Positions 1 to 7,261 of a stretch of DNA of 13,505 nucleotides are shown piece by piece. Position numbers and translations under genes: made by a program. Position 1 is the stretch's first letter, and each line of letters starts with the position of its first letter. The notes under the pieces were generated by a model. It had not been told where the DNA came from. It searched no databases and worked only from the letters and a program-made list of their open reading frames with translations. The DNA comes from Cellulomonadaceae bacterium (GTDB taxonomy: Bacteria > Actinomycetota > Actinomycetes > Actinomycetales > Cellulomonadaceae): NCBI GenBank assembly GCA_031282935.1, contig JAITCS010000051.1, positions 1 through 13,505 of the forward strand, written 5' to 3'.

Positions 1-948
<948 letters not shown>

Positions 949-991
949 TCCTTTGTGTCTTTTGCTGCCGCACTAACCCCGGCACGTAAAT

Positions 992-1033
992 AGCGGGTCG
1001 CCTTTCTTTTTTTAGAGGGGCGGCCCGCTTTTT
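992..1033 (+). terminator. Rho-independent terminator of eno
   Basis: An 11-base stem (AGCGGGTCGCC at 992-1002 with GGCGGCCCGCT at 1019-1029, all Watson-Crick except one T/G wobble) encloses a 16-base loop and runs straight into five T residues (1029-1033). G+C-rich stem plus T-run is the standard intrinsic terminator form. It lies 43 bases after the eno stop and separates eno from the maltose genes. Confidence 0.93.
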
Positions 1034-1070
1034 GCTGCCGGCGGTCGGGTGCCCTTAGCGCACTCTCTGA

Positions 1071-1100
1071 ACCGTGGTTTCGACCCGTTCAACCGACGGT
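1071..1100 (-). repeat. Diverged, inverted copy of the GGTTGA-N5-TCGAAACC hairpin repeat
   Basis: Read on the minus strand this segment contains GGTTGA, five bases (ACGGG), then TCGAAACC, the same fixed positions and spacing as the copy right after dnaG (10410-10438). The flanks form a further stem, ACCGT with ACGGT, so a hairpin is kept although the outer stem sequence differs from the other copies. It lies between the eno terminator and the malF promoter. Function unknown; REP-like intergenic element by analogy. Confidence 0.65.
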
Positions 1101-1157
1101 TTGCAGACCCAAATTACGCTGTGGCCGAAATCGCACGAAAGTTCTCGCGTGTTCAGC

Positions 1158-1165
1158 AAGCGCTT
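1158..1165. promoter_or_regulatory. Candidate LacI-family operator upstream of malF
   Basis: AAGCGCTT is a perfect 8-base palindrome centred on CG, the core shape of many LacI-family sugar-regulator operators. It lies 43 bases upstream of the putative malF -10 box. Symmetry does not extend beyond the 8 bases, and no regulator gene is in the window, so control by a MalR-type repressor is an inference from position and shape. Confidence 0.4.
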
Positions 1166-1207
1166 TAGAGTTTCCGCATTTAGGCTGTTCATAGAGATGC
1201 CCAATGC

Positions 1208-1213
1208 TAGGGT
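1208..1213 (+). promoter_or_regulatory. Putative malF -10 box (TAGGGT)
   Basis: TAGGGT preceded by GC (GCTAGGGT) matches the boxes before dnaG, copA and, without the GC, the maltodextrin hydrolase. A start of transcription about seven bases downstream (near 1220) would leave a leader of about 25 bases carrying the malF ribosome binding site. No convincing -35 element is seen; CTGTTC at 1185-1190 has 17-base spacing but matches poorly. Confidence 0.45.
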
Positions 1214-1230
1214 ATGCGGTGGATGGCGCG

Positions 1231-1237
1231 AGAAAGG
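1231..1237 (+). promoter_or_regulatory. Ribosome binding site that fixes the malF start
   Basis: AGAAAGG lies seven bases before the ATG at 1245. The same frame is open upstream to a GTG at 1074, but that start has no comparable site and would add 57 residues with no membrane-protein character, so the ATG at 1245 is preferred. Confidence 0.7.
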
Positions 1238-1244
1238 TACGTCA

Positions 1245-2942
1245 ATGAGTGACGTAATCGGCGAGTTTGAGCCACAGGAGCAAGTGGAATATGTCACGCC
1301 CACGCGGCGGGCGCTCCGGGTAAGTCCTGAAGCTCAGGCCACTGAGCGATTCATCAACGAGCCACCACCTCGAATCAAGCCCAAGATGTCGGTTCCGGCC
1401 CTGGTGGCCCGCGCGGTGCTGATGGCACTCGCCGCCGGGCTTGGCCTGTGGATATTGCCGATTCTGTTTCGGCAACATTCGTGGATGTGGTTCACCATAT
1501 TCGCGCTAGCGATTCTTTTGGTGTTTATCATCTATTCGACGCGCCGCTTTGTGCCCGCGAAATACATTTTCCCCGGCGCTTTCTTTATGGCAGTGCTTCT
1601 GATAGTGCCAGTCATTATGACCATCCACTATTCTTTCACCAACTTTGGTGATGGTTTCCGTGGCACTAAAGAGCAGGCCATCAACAATATCGTGGCAAAC
1701 TCGGTGGAGCAAACCCCAGGTGGGGCCATGTTCAATGTGGCTTACGGGGTGCGCGAGGGCGCAGATGTGGCAACCGGCCCATTCACTTTCTTTTTGATAA
1801 ATCAAGCCGATGTCGAGGGCGGCGCCCCGCAGATTTTCTTCGGCGATGAAGAAACCCCAGTCACAGCGTTTGACGGCAGCGCCACTGTGGAAAACGGGCG
1901 CGTCACCGGCGTGGACGGCTACCAGATGTTGACCCCGCATGAGGTGAACGCGGTATTCAGCCAACTCCAGAACACCGCTATTCCCGTTGACGATGTCAGC
2001 GCCATAAAGCCTTTGGGCATCAACACCGCTTTCCAGGGGCGCACCGCGATTCAATACGACGAGGCCACCGACACCCTCACCAACATCAACACCGGAGAGG
2101 TGTACCACGTCGGCTACATCGGCGGCAACCAATTCTGGGTGGACGCTAACGGCAACCGCGCTTTCACACAAAGCTGGTTGCAAAACGTGGGCTTTGCGAA
2201 CTACACCCGCTTGCTCACTGACCACGCTATTCAACAACAATTCTTGAGCGCCTTTGGCTGGACTTTGCTTTTCGCTTTCGGATCGGTACTGTTGTCATTC
2301 TTGGTCGGATACATTTTGGCGATGGTGCTAAACGATCCTCGGCTCAAGTTCCGCAAACTGATGCGAAGTTTATTGCTGCTGCCGTACGCGATTCCTGGGT
2401 TTATTTCCATTCTGATTTGGTCCAACTTCTACAACCGTGATTTTGGGTTGATCAACCAGTTCTTGGGAACTCACATCAACTGGTTTGGGGAAGCGAACTG
2501 GGCTCGTCTGGCTATCTTTATCACGAACACCTGGTTGGGTTTCCCGTATATGTTTATCGTTTGTACTGGCGCTTTGCAATCCATCCCGGCTGACGTCAAA
2601 GAGGCGGCTGCGATTGACGGCGCCTCGGGCCTGCAACGCACCCTACGAATCACCACCCCGTTGCTGCTGGTTTCCGTGGCACCGTTGCTGGTTTCCTCGT
2701 TCGCGTTCAATTTCAACAACTTCAACATGATTCAGTTGCTAACCCAAGGCGGGCCCACCCAAGCAGGCAATGTCCGGGGTTCAACGGACATTTTGCTGTC
2801 CATGATTTACCGAATAGCCTTTGGCGGGGCGGGCGCACAATTCGGTTTCGCCTCCGCAGTTTCCGTCGGTTTGTTTATTCTGACCGGCTTACTTGCGGCC
2901 ATACAATTCAGAATGACCCGCAAACTTGAGGACTTCAACTAG
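1245..2942 (+). CDS. malF: Maltose/maltodextrin ABC transporter permease, MalF type
   Basis: This 565-residue integral membrane protein is one of two permease subunits of a carbohydrate importer (CUT1 class). It passes maltose or maltodextrin from an extracellular binding protein into the cytoplasm, driven by an ABC ATPase. Eight hydrophobic segments are visible, near residues 51-74, 81-99, 107-130, 336-361, 375-394, 421-443, 472-491 and 533-555. A long loop of about 200 residues between segments 3 and 4 corresponds to the large external P2 loop that marks MalF, as opposed to simpler sugar permeases. The cytoplasmic EAA loop that docks on the ATPase reads EAAAIDGASG from residue 453. malG follows after 41 bases. 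The ATPase (MsiK type in many actinobacteria) and the binding protein are not adjacent. The family is clear; the exact sugar is inferred from the P2 loop and the downstream maltodextrin hydrolase. Confidence 0.92.
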   Translation: MSDVIGEFEPQEQVEYVTPTRRALRVSPEAQATERFINEPPPRIKPKMSVPALVARAVLMALAAGLGLWILPILFRQHSWMWFTIFALAILLVFIIYSTRRFVPAKYIFPGAFFMAVLLIVPVIMTIHYSFTNFGDGFRGTKEQAINNIVANSVEQTPGGAMFNVAYGVREGADVATGPFTFFLINQADVEGGAPQIFFGDEETPVTAFDGSATVENGRVTGVDGYQMLTPHEVNAVFSQLQNTAIPVDDVSAIKPLGINTAFQGRTAIQYDEATDTLTNINTGEVYHVGYIGGNQFWVDANGNRAFTQSWLQNVGFANYTRLLTDHAIQQQFLSAFGWTLLFAFGSVLLSFLVGYILAMVLNDPRLKFRKLMRSLLLLPYAIPGFISILIWSNFYNRDFGLINQFLGTHINWFGEANWARLAIFITNTWLGFPYMFIVCTGALQSIPADVKEAAAIDGASGLQRTLRITTPLLLVSVAPLLVSSFAFNFNNFNMIQLLTQGGPTQAGNVRGSTDILLSMIYRIAFGGAGAQFGFASAVSVGLFILTGLLAAIQFRMTRKLEDFN

Positions 2943-2952
2943 ACCACATTGT

Positions 2953-2965
2953 GCGCTCAAAGCGC
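2953..2965 (+). other. Small hairpin just upstream of the malG ribosome binding site
   Basis: GCGCT and AGCGC pair in a 5-bp stem around a CAA loop in the 41-base gap between malF and malG. A run of seven A (2967-2973) and GGAG follow at once. It might protect the malG 5' region after processing or adjust the malF:malG ratio, but such a short stem could be chance. Confidence 0.35.
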
Positions 2966-2969
2966 CAAA

Positions 2970-2977
2970 AAAAGGAG
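2970..2977 (+). promoter_or_regulatory. malG Shine-Dalgarno sequence
   Basis: AAAAGGAG is the strongest ribosome binding site in the window. Two tandem ATG codons follow at 2981 and 2984; spacing is 3 and 6 bases respectively, which favours 2984. A GTG at 2951 in the same frame lies upstream of the site and is unlikely to be used. Confidence 0.8.
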
Positions 2978-2983
2978 TGCATG

Positions 2984-3979
2984 ATGGCTACTGTGAACGC
3001 TAACGGTGTGGTAACGGAAACCGTGGTTGCAGAAGAAGAGGTTGTTGTTCTCGACCATTCCATTGAGGACAGTCAGGGCGGTTTCGACATCGGCGGTTAT
3101 GTGCCGGTGGAGAACAAGTGGTCATTTGGGCGGTGGTTCCGCGAGTTGGGCTGGCGGTACATTGTGGGGCTGGTGGCTTTGGCTTTCGCAATTTTCCCGG
3201 TGCTGTTCGTGATTTCGGCAGCGCTGAACCCCATCGGATCGGTTGCGAGCACTACCCTCATCCCGTCGCACGGCGTTACGCTAAACAACTTCAGGTTGCT
3301 GTTCGGCCCGGCCTCGGGCGGGCTATTCTGGCGCTGGTATCTGAACACGCTGATCGTGTGCGCTTTTTGCACCGCGATTTCGATTTTGTGCTCCACGGCG
3401 GCCGCGTACGCGTTCAGCCGGTTGCACTGGCGGGGTCGCCGCAACAGTTTGCTGGCTTTGATGCTTTTGATGATGTTCCCGAACGTGTTGGCCATGATCG
3501 CCTTGTACACCATGTTCTCCGGCTTGGGCAACGCTATCCCGCAACTCGGGCTCTCCACCATTTTGGGTTACGCCTTTGCGATGACGGGCGGGGCCCTGGG
3601 GCAAGTCTGGTTGCTCAAGGGCACCATGGACACCATCCCAGGCTCCTTGGATGAGGCCGCCACGATCGACGGTGCCGGGCACTTTACCGTGTTCTCGCGC
3701 ATCCTGTTGCCGGTATTGGGCCCGATTCTGGCCACCACCACTCTGTTGTCTTTCACCGGCCCCATCTCGGAGTTCCTGGTCGGATCGCTGTTCCTCACGG
3801 ATCGTCGCGTGCAAACCCTCGCCGTCGGCCTCTATTCCATGCTGCAAGAGGACCGCTCGGCGAACCTCGGCGTGTTCGCGGCGGGCGCCATCTTGACAGT
3901 GCTCCCCGTAGTGCTGCTGTTCCAGTACCTGCAGCGCTACATCGTGGGCGGCGCCTCGGATGGTGCTGTCAAGGGCTAG
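2984..3979 (+). CDS. malG: Maltose/maltodextrin ABC transporter permease, MalG type
   Basis: This is the second permease subunit of the importer, pairing with MalF in the cytoplasmic membrane. The 331-residue protein has a polar N-terminus of about 58 residues, rich in Val and Glu, then six hydrophobic segments near residues 59-80, 118-140, 155-176, 193-213, 239-259 and 295-317. The EAA motif, EAATIDGAGHF from residue 224, is the ATPase-docking loop. The tail is short and lacks the longer C-terminus of enterobacterial MalG. The ATG at 2984 is chosen for its spacing from AAAAGGAG; the ATG one codon earlier (2981) is nearly as possible. It is probably cotranscribed with malF. After the stop, 32 bases lead to the maltodextrin hydrolase, which seems to have its own promoter as well. 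Confidence 0.92.
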   Translation: MATVNANGVVTETVVAEEEVVVLDHSIEDSQGGFDIGGYVPVENKWSFGRWFRELGWRYIVGLVALAFAIFPVLFVISAALNPIGSVASTTLIPSHGVTLNNFRLLFGPASGGLFWRWYLNTLIVCAFCTAISILCSTAAAYAFSRLHWRGRRNSLLALMLLMMFPNVLAMIALYTMFSGLGNAIPQLGLSTILGYAFAMTGGALGQVWLLKGTMDTIPGSLDEAATIDGAGHFTVFSRILLPVLGPILATTTLLSFTGPISEFLVGSLFLTDRRVQTLAVGLYSMLQEDRSANLGVFAAGAILTVLPVVLLFQYLQRYIVGGASDGAVKG

Positions 3980-3999
3980 GGAATTGGCGTTACTTAGGA

Positions 4000-4005
4000 T
4001 AGGGT
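4000..4005 (+). promoter_or_regulatory. Putative -10 box for a leaderless maltodextrin hydrolase mRNA
   Basis: TAGGGT ends six bases before the GTG at 4012, so transcription would start at or next to the first codon. There is no standard Shine-Dalgarno sequence; AGG at 4006-4008 is only three bases from the GTG. A second box-like sequence, TAGGAT at 3995-4000, overlaps it. No clear -35 element is seen. Confidence 0.5.
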
Positions 4006-4011
4006 AGGCGT

Positions 4012-5913
4012 GTGGCTGTTTCGCAATTCCTTGACACCCCCCATCACGACGGCTCCGCGCTGTACGTGAGCAATCCGAGCCCGCAGCTCGGGGAAACGGT
4101 GCAGATTCGGCTGCGGGTTCCGGCGGCAACCCTCGAGCAGTCGGTGTGGGTGCGCGCCATGAACGACGGCGAGCCGGTTCGGATTCAGGCGTCGCTGGAA
4201 TCAGAGGACGGCAACGAGCGGTGGTACGTCGCAAACCTGACCATGCATAACCCAGTCGTCAATTACCGCTGGATGCTGGATGAACCGGGCGGCTATCGCT
4301 GGGTCACGGGGCGGGGCACTTTCGAGCGGGACGTGACAGACGCTGGCGATTTCCGGCTCACCACCCATCAGCCGCCACCGGAGTGGACTTCCGAAGCCGT
4401 GGTGTACCAAATTTTCCCCGATAGGTTTGCGCGTTCGCAAGCCGCGGGTGACAGGCCCGCCCCGGATTGGGCTGTTCCGACCGAGTGGGACGCCGCACCC
4501 ACCGAGCGGGGGCGGCAGACCGCCATCGAACTGTTCGGCGGTGACCTAGACGGCATTACGGAACACTTGGATTACATTAAAGACTTGGGGCCTAACACCC
4601 TTTATTTGACGCCGTTCTTTGCGGGCAATTCGGCGCACCGTTACGACGGCGTGGATTTCGACAACGTGGACCCGCTTTTGGGTGGGAACGAGGCTTTGGC
4701 TCAACTATCCGAATCCGCTCACGAAAAGGGCATTCGCGTTATCGGCGACATCACCACAAACCACACTGGCGCGGCGCACAACTGGATGCAAAAAGCGCAC
4801 GAGGACCCGAACAACCCCGAACACGACTTCTACTACTGGTACGGCACCGAAGATGCGCCAATGCCAACCGACGGCAGCGAGCCGACCGCCGACTACGTGA
4901 GCTGGCTCGGGATCCGCAGTTTGCCGAAACTGAATTGGACCTCGAAAGAACTAATCCACCGCATGATTGACGGCCCCGAATCCGTAATCGGGAAATGGCT
5001 TTTGCCGCCGTACAACCTCGACGGTTGGCGCATTGACGTCGCCAACATGACGGGCCGGTATCGCACCCACGATTTGGCCCACAAAGTCGCCCGCCATGTG
5101 GTAAAGACCGTGCGCGACATTAACCCTGAGGGCATGGTGGTTTCGGAGCACTTCCACGACGCTGCCGACGATTTGCGCGGTGACGGCTGGATTTCCAACA
5201 TGAACTATTCGGCTTTCACCCGGCCGGTTTGGGCTTGGATTTCGGACACGGAAGACATCGACTTCCTTGGGGTTCCGGCGATAATTCCGCGCCGCTCCGG
5301 CAAACTGATGGTCGAGTCCATGCTGGAATTCGATTCAAGGTACTCTTGGGCCACCAAAATCCGGCTCTGGAACATGCTGGGTTCCCACGACACCCCACGC
5401 ATCAGAACCGTGACCAATTCCGCAGCCGCAGTTGAGGTCGCGGCGGGGATGCTGTTCACCTACCCAGGCGTGCCCGCCTTTTTCATGGGGGACGAAGGCG
5501 GTTTCACCGCCTCGGTGGGCGAGGGCGGCCGCAAGACCATGCCCTGGGGCGAGATCGCTGGCGGGCCCACCGAGCCGTCGCGGCAAGAGCAGTGGGACAC
5601 CGCGATGCACAAAGCCTACCGTGACCTAATCGCGATGCGGAAGTCCAACATGGCCTTGCGCGACGGGGGCATGAGGTGGGTGTTTGCGGCCGACAACTCG
5701 GTGGGCTACCTGCGGGAAACCCCTGACGAGAGGGTTTTGGTAGTGATCGCGCGGGAGCCTTGGGAGGGCGTCACGCTGCCGCGCTATCTGGTCAGCAGCC
5801 AACCCGAACCGCTCTACCAAAGCGAAATCGGGGTGCCTGTGTCGCTCAACGTCACAGACGACGGCCTCACGATTGGCGGTCAAGGCCCCGGCGTCGCCAT
5901 CTGGCGGCTCTAG
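4012..5913 (+). CDS. GH13 alpha-glucan hydrolase, cyclomaltodextrinase/neopullulanase/MalZ-like
   Basis: This 633-residue retaining alpha-glycosidase has no signal peptide, so it should act in the cytoplasm on imported maltodextrins. Residues 1 to about 120 form a beta-rich N-terminal domain, as in the cyclomaltodextrinase/neopullulanase branch of GH13. The catalytic barrel starts at AVVYQIFPDRFARS (129-142). Conserved regions are visible in order: GDITTNH (245-251), DGWRIDVAN with nucleophile Asp342, MVVSEHFHDA with acid/base Glu379, and LGSHDTPRI with His459 and Asp460. A C-terminal beta domain follows from about residue 550. Its place behind malFG fits breakdown of the transported sugar. 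It starts with GTG and appears leaderless. Its stop codon TAG shares one base with the GTG of dgt. Which substrate it prefers (cyclic dextrin, pullulan or linear maltodextrin) cannot be told from sequence. Confidence 0.9.
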   Translation: MAVSQFLDTPHHDGSALYVSNPSPQLGETVQIRLRVPAATLEQSVWVRAMNDGEPVRIQASLESEDGNERWYVANLTMHNPVVNYRWMLDEPGGYRWVTGRGTFERDVTDAGDFRLTTHQPPPEWTSEAVVYQIFPDRFARSQAAGDRPAPDWAVPTEWDAAPTERGRQTAIELFGGDLDGITEHLDYIKDLGPNTLYLTPFFAGNSAHRYDGVDFDNVDPLLGGNEALAQLSESAHEKGIRVIGDITTNHTGAAHNWMQKAHEDPNNPEHDFYYWYGTEDAPMPTDGSEPTADYVSWLGIRSLPKLNWTSKELIHRMIDGPESVIGKWLLPPYNLDGWRIDVANMTGRYRTHDLAHKVARHVVKTVRDINPEGMVVSEHFHDAADDLRGDGWISNMNYSAFTRPVWAWISDTEDIDFLGVPAIIPRRSGKLMVESMLEFDSRYSWATKIRLWNMLGSHDTPRIRTVTNSAAAVEVAAGMLFTYPGVPAFFMGDEGGFTASVGEGGRKTMPWGEIAGGPTEPSRQEQWDTAMHKAYRDLIAMRKSNMALRDGGMRWVFAADNSVGYLRETPDERVLVVIAREPWEGVTLPRYLVSSQPEPLYQSEIGVPVSLNVTDDGLTIGGQGPGVAIWRL

Positions 5914-7253
5914 TGGATTTGGTGGCCGATGTTCCACTGCCTTTTCCGGGCAGTCCGGAACGCGCCCCGGAACCCTACGGCCCGGCAGACGTCGCCCGAT
6001 TCGCACCCGAATCGCCGAAGCGACGCGGACGCACCGCCTTTGAACGTGACCGCGCCCGCCTAGTCCACTCCGCAAACATGCGGCGTCTGGGCGGCAAAAC
6101 TCAGGTGCTCGCCCCCGGCACCGCCGACGACTTCTCCCGCACCCGCCTGACGCACTCCCTTGAGGTGGCCCAAATCGGCCGGGAGATGGGCCGCTCCCTG
6201 GGTGCCGATCCCGACCTTGTGGACACCGCCTGCCTGGCGCACGACATCGGCCACCCGCCCTTCGGCCACAACGGGGAACTGGCCCTCGCCCAAGCGGCTG
6301 CCGCCATCGGAGGCTTCGAGGGCAACGCCCAAACCCTGCGCGTGCTCACCAGAATCGAACCGAAAGTGCAAAACCCGGACGGCACCAGCGCCGGGCTGAA
6401 CCTCACCAGGGCCTCCTTGGACGCCTGCATAAAGTACCCGTGGGAGTTCGCAGCGCGGCCGAGTTTCCCCGACGGGCAAAGGTCGCCAAAGTTCGGGGTT
6501 TATCAAGACGACATGCCGGTGTTCAACTGGGTGCGGGCGTTCAGCTTCGCCGATTCTGACGGACACCCGCGCCGCTCCATCGAGGCACAGATCATGGACT
6601 TGGCTGATGACATCGCGTACTCGGTACACGACGTTGAGGACGCAGTGGTGAGCGGCCGCGTCAATTTCGGTTTCCTTGACGACCCCGACGAGGTTTGGCA
6701 ACTGATCGCCTCCACCCAGGACTGGTACGGGCACTGGAATGACGCCGACGAATTGAGCGAGGCCCTGGTTCGGCTCAAAGATACGGGGCTGCTGCGGCCA
6801 GGTTTTGACGGCACCCGAGCGGCATTGGCAGCGTTGAAGGATTCGACATCCTCACTGATCGGACGCTTTTCCGGGGCAGCGCAGGTGGCCACGCGGGGAC
6901 AATACGGGCCGGGGCCGCTCACCAGATACAACGGCCAATTAGTGATCCCGCCCGACATCGCCACCGAAATCCTGGTGCTGAAAGGAATCGCCGTCACCTA
7001 CATGATGTACCCACGCGAGCAAGAACCGTTCTCGCAGCGGCAGCGCGAAATCATCACCGAACTGATGGAGTTGCTCAGCGCCCGCGCCCCCGAGGTGCTG
7101 GAGCCCGAGTTCGCCTCCGATTGGCGGCAGGCGCCCGACGACGCCGCCCGCCTGCGTGCCGTTGTGGACCAGATCGCGTCGTTCTCTGATACGGCCGCGC
7201 TGCACTGGCATGGCGCCCTCACCGGAAACCCCGGCCCTACATCTTTAGCGTAA
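5913..7253 (+). CDS. dgt: Deoxyguanosinetriphosphate triphosphohydrolase-like protein (HD domain)
   Basis: Dgt-family enzymes cut dNTPs to deoxynucleoside and triphosphate, trimming deoxynucleotide pools in the cytoplasm. The 446-residue protein carries the HD metal site: His81 in RLTHSLEV, His110-Asp111 in LAHDIGHPPFGHNGE, and the aspartates in MDLADDIAYSVHDVED (residues 228-243). The N-terminal RTAFERDRARLVHSANMRRL segment is typical of the family. The GTG at 5913 overlaps the hydrolase stop (TAGTG), which suggests translational coupling; a GTG three codons on (5922) is an alternative. The frame is open upstream to a TTG at 5760, but that would overlap 150 bases of a well-conserved gene. 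In Mycobacterium tuberculosis dgt (Rv2344c) adjoins dnaG (Rv2343c); here add lies between them. Confidence 0.93.
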   Translation: MDLVADVPLPFPGSPERAPEPYGPADVARFAPESPKRRGRTAFERDRARLVHSANMRRLGGKTQVLAPGTADDFSRTRLTHSLEVAQIGREMGRSLGADPDLVDTACLAHDIGHPPFGHNGELALAQAAAAIGGFEGNAQTLRVLTRIEPKVQNPDGTSAGLNLTRASLDACIKYPWEFAARPSFPDGQRSPKFGVYQDDMPVFNWVRAFSFADSDGHPRRSIEAQIMDLADDIAYSVHDVEDAVVSGRVNFGFLDDPDEVWQLIASTQDWYGHWNDADELSEALVRLKDTGLLRPGFDGTRAALAALKDSTSSLIGRFSGAAQVATRGQYGPGPLTRYNGQLVIPPDIATEILVLKGIAVTYMMYPREQEPFSQRQREIITELMELLSARAPEVLEPEFASDWRQAPDDAARLRAVVDQIASFSDTAALHWHGALTGNPGPTSLA

Positions 7254-7261
7254 ATTATAAT
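7246..7261 (+). promoter_or_regulatory. Possible promoter elements at the add start
   Basis: Two -10-like sequences occur. TAGCGT at 7246-7251 ends eight bases before the ATG at 7260 and resembles the other TAGnnT boxes. A perfect TATAAT at 7256-7261 overlaps the ATG itself and would start transcription inside the gene, near 7268. No ribosome binding site precedes the ATG, so add is either leaderless or translated by coupling from dgt, whose stop is six bases upstream. Confidence 0.35.

Noticed and set aside
1074..1244. 57-residue N-terminal extension of malF from a GTG at 1074
   Set aside because: Includes the hairpin repeat, the operator-like palindrome and the promoter; a good ribosome binding site precedes the ATG at 1245.
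1506..2240. Antisense open frame of 244 codons opposite malF
   Set aside because: Covers exactly the soluble P2-loop region of malF, where codon bias opens the opposite frame; no domain signature or ribosome binding site.
3323..4234. Long antisense open frame (303 codons) opposite malG and the hydrolase 5' end
   Set aside because: Arg/Pro/Gln/Gly-rich low-complexity translation typical of a shadow in G+C-rich DNA. It overlaps the malG promoter-distal half and the hydrolase start, and the sense genes have clear family motifs.
5760..5912. Upstream TTG start for dgt
   Set aside because: Would overlap 150 bases of the hydrolase C-terminal domain and adds Arg/Pro-rich residues unlike the family.
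6060..6734. Antisense open frame of 224 codons opposite dgt
   Set aside because: Lies wholly within the conserved HD-domain gene and shows no recognisable motifs.
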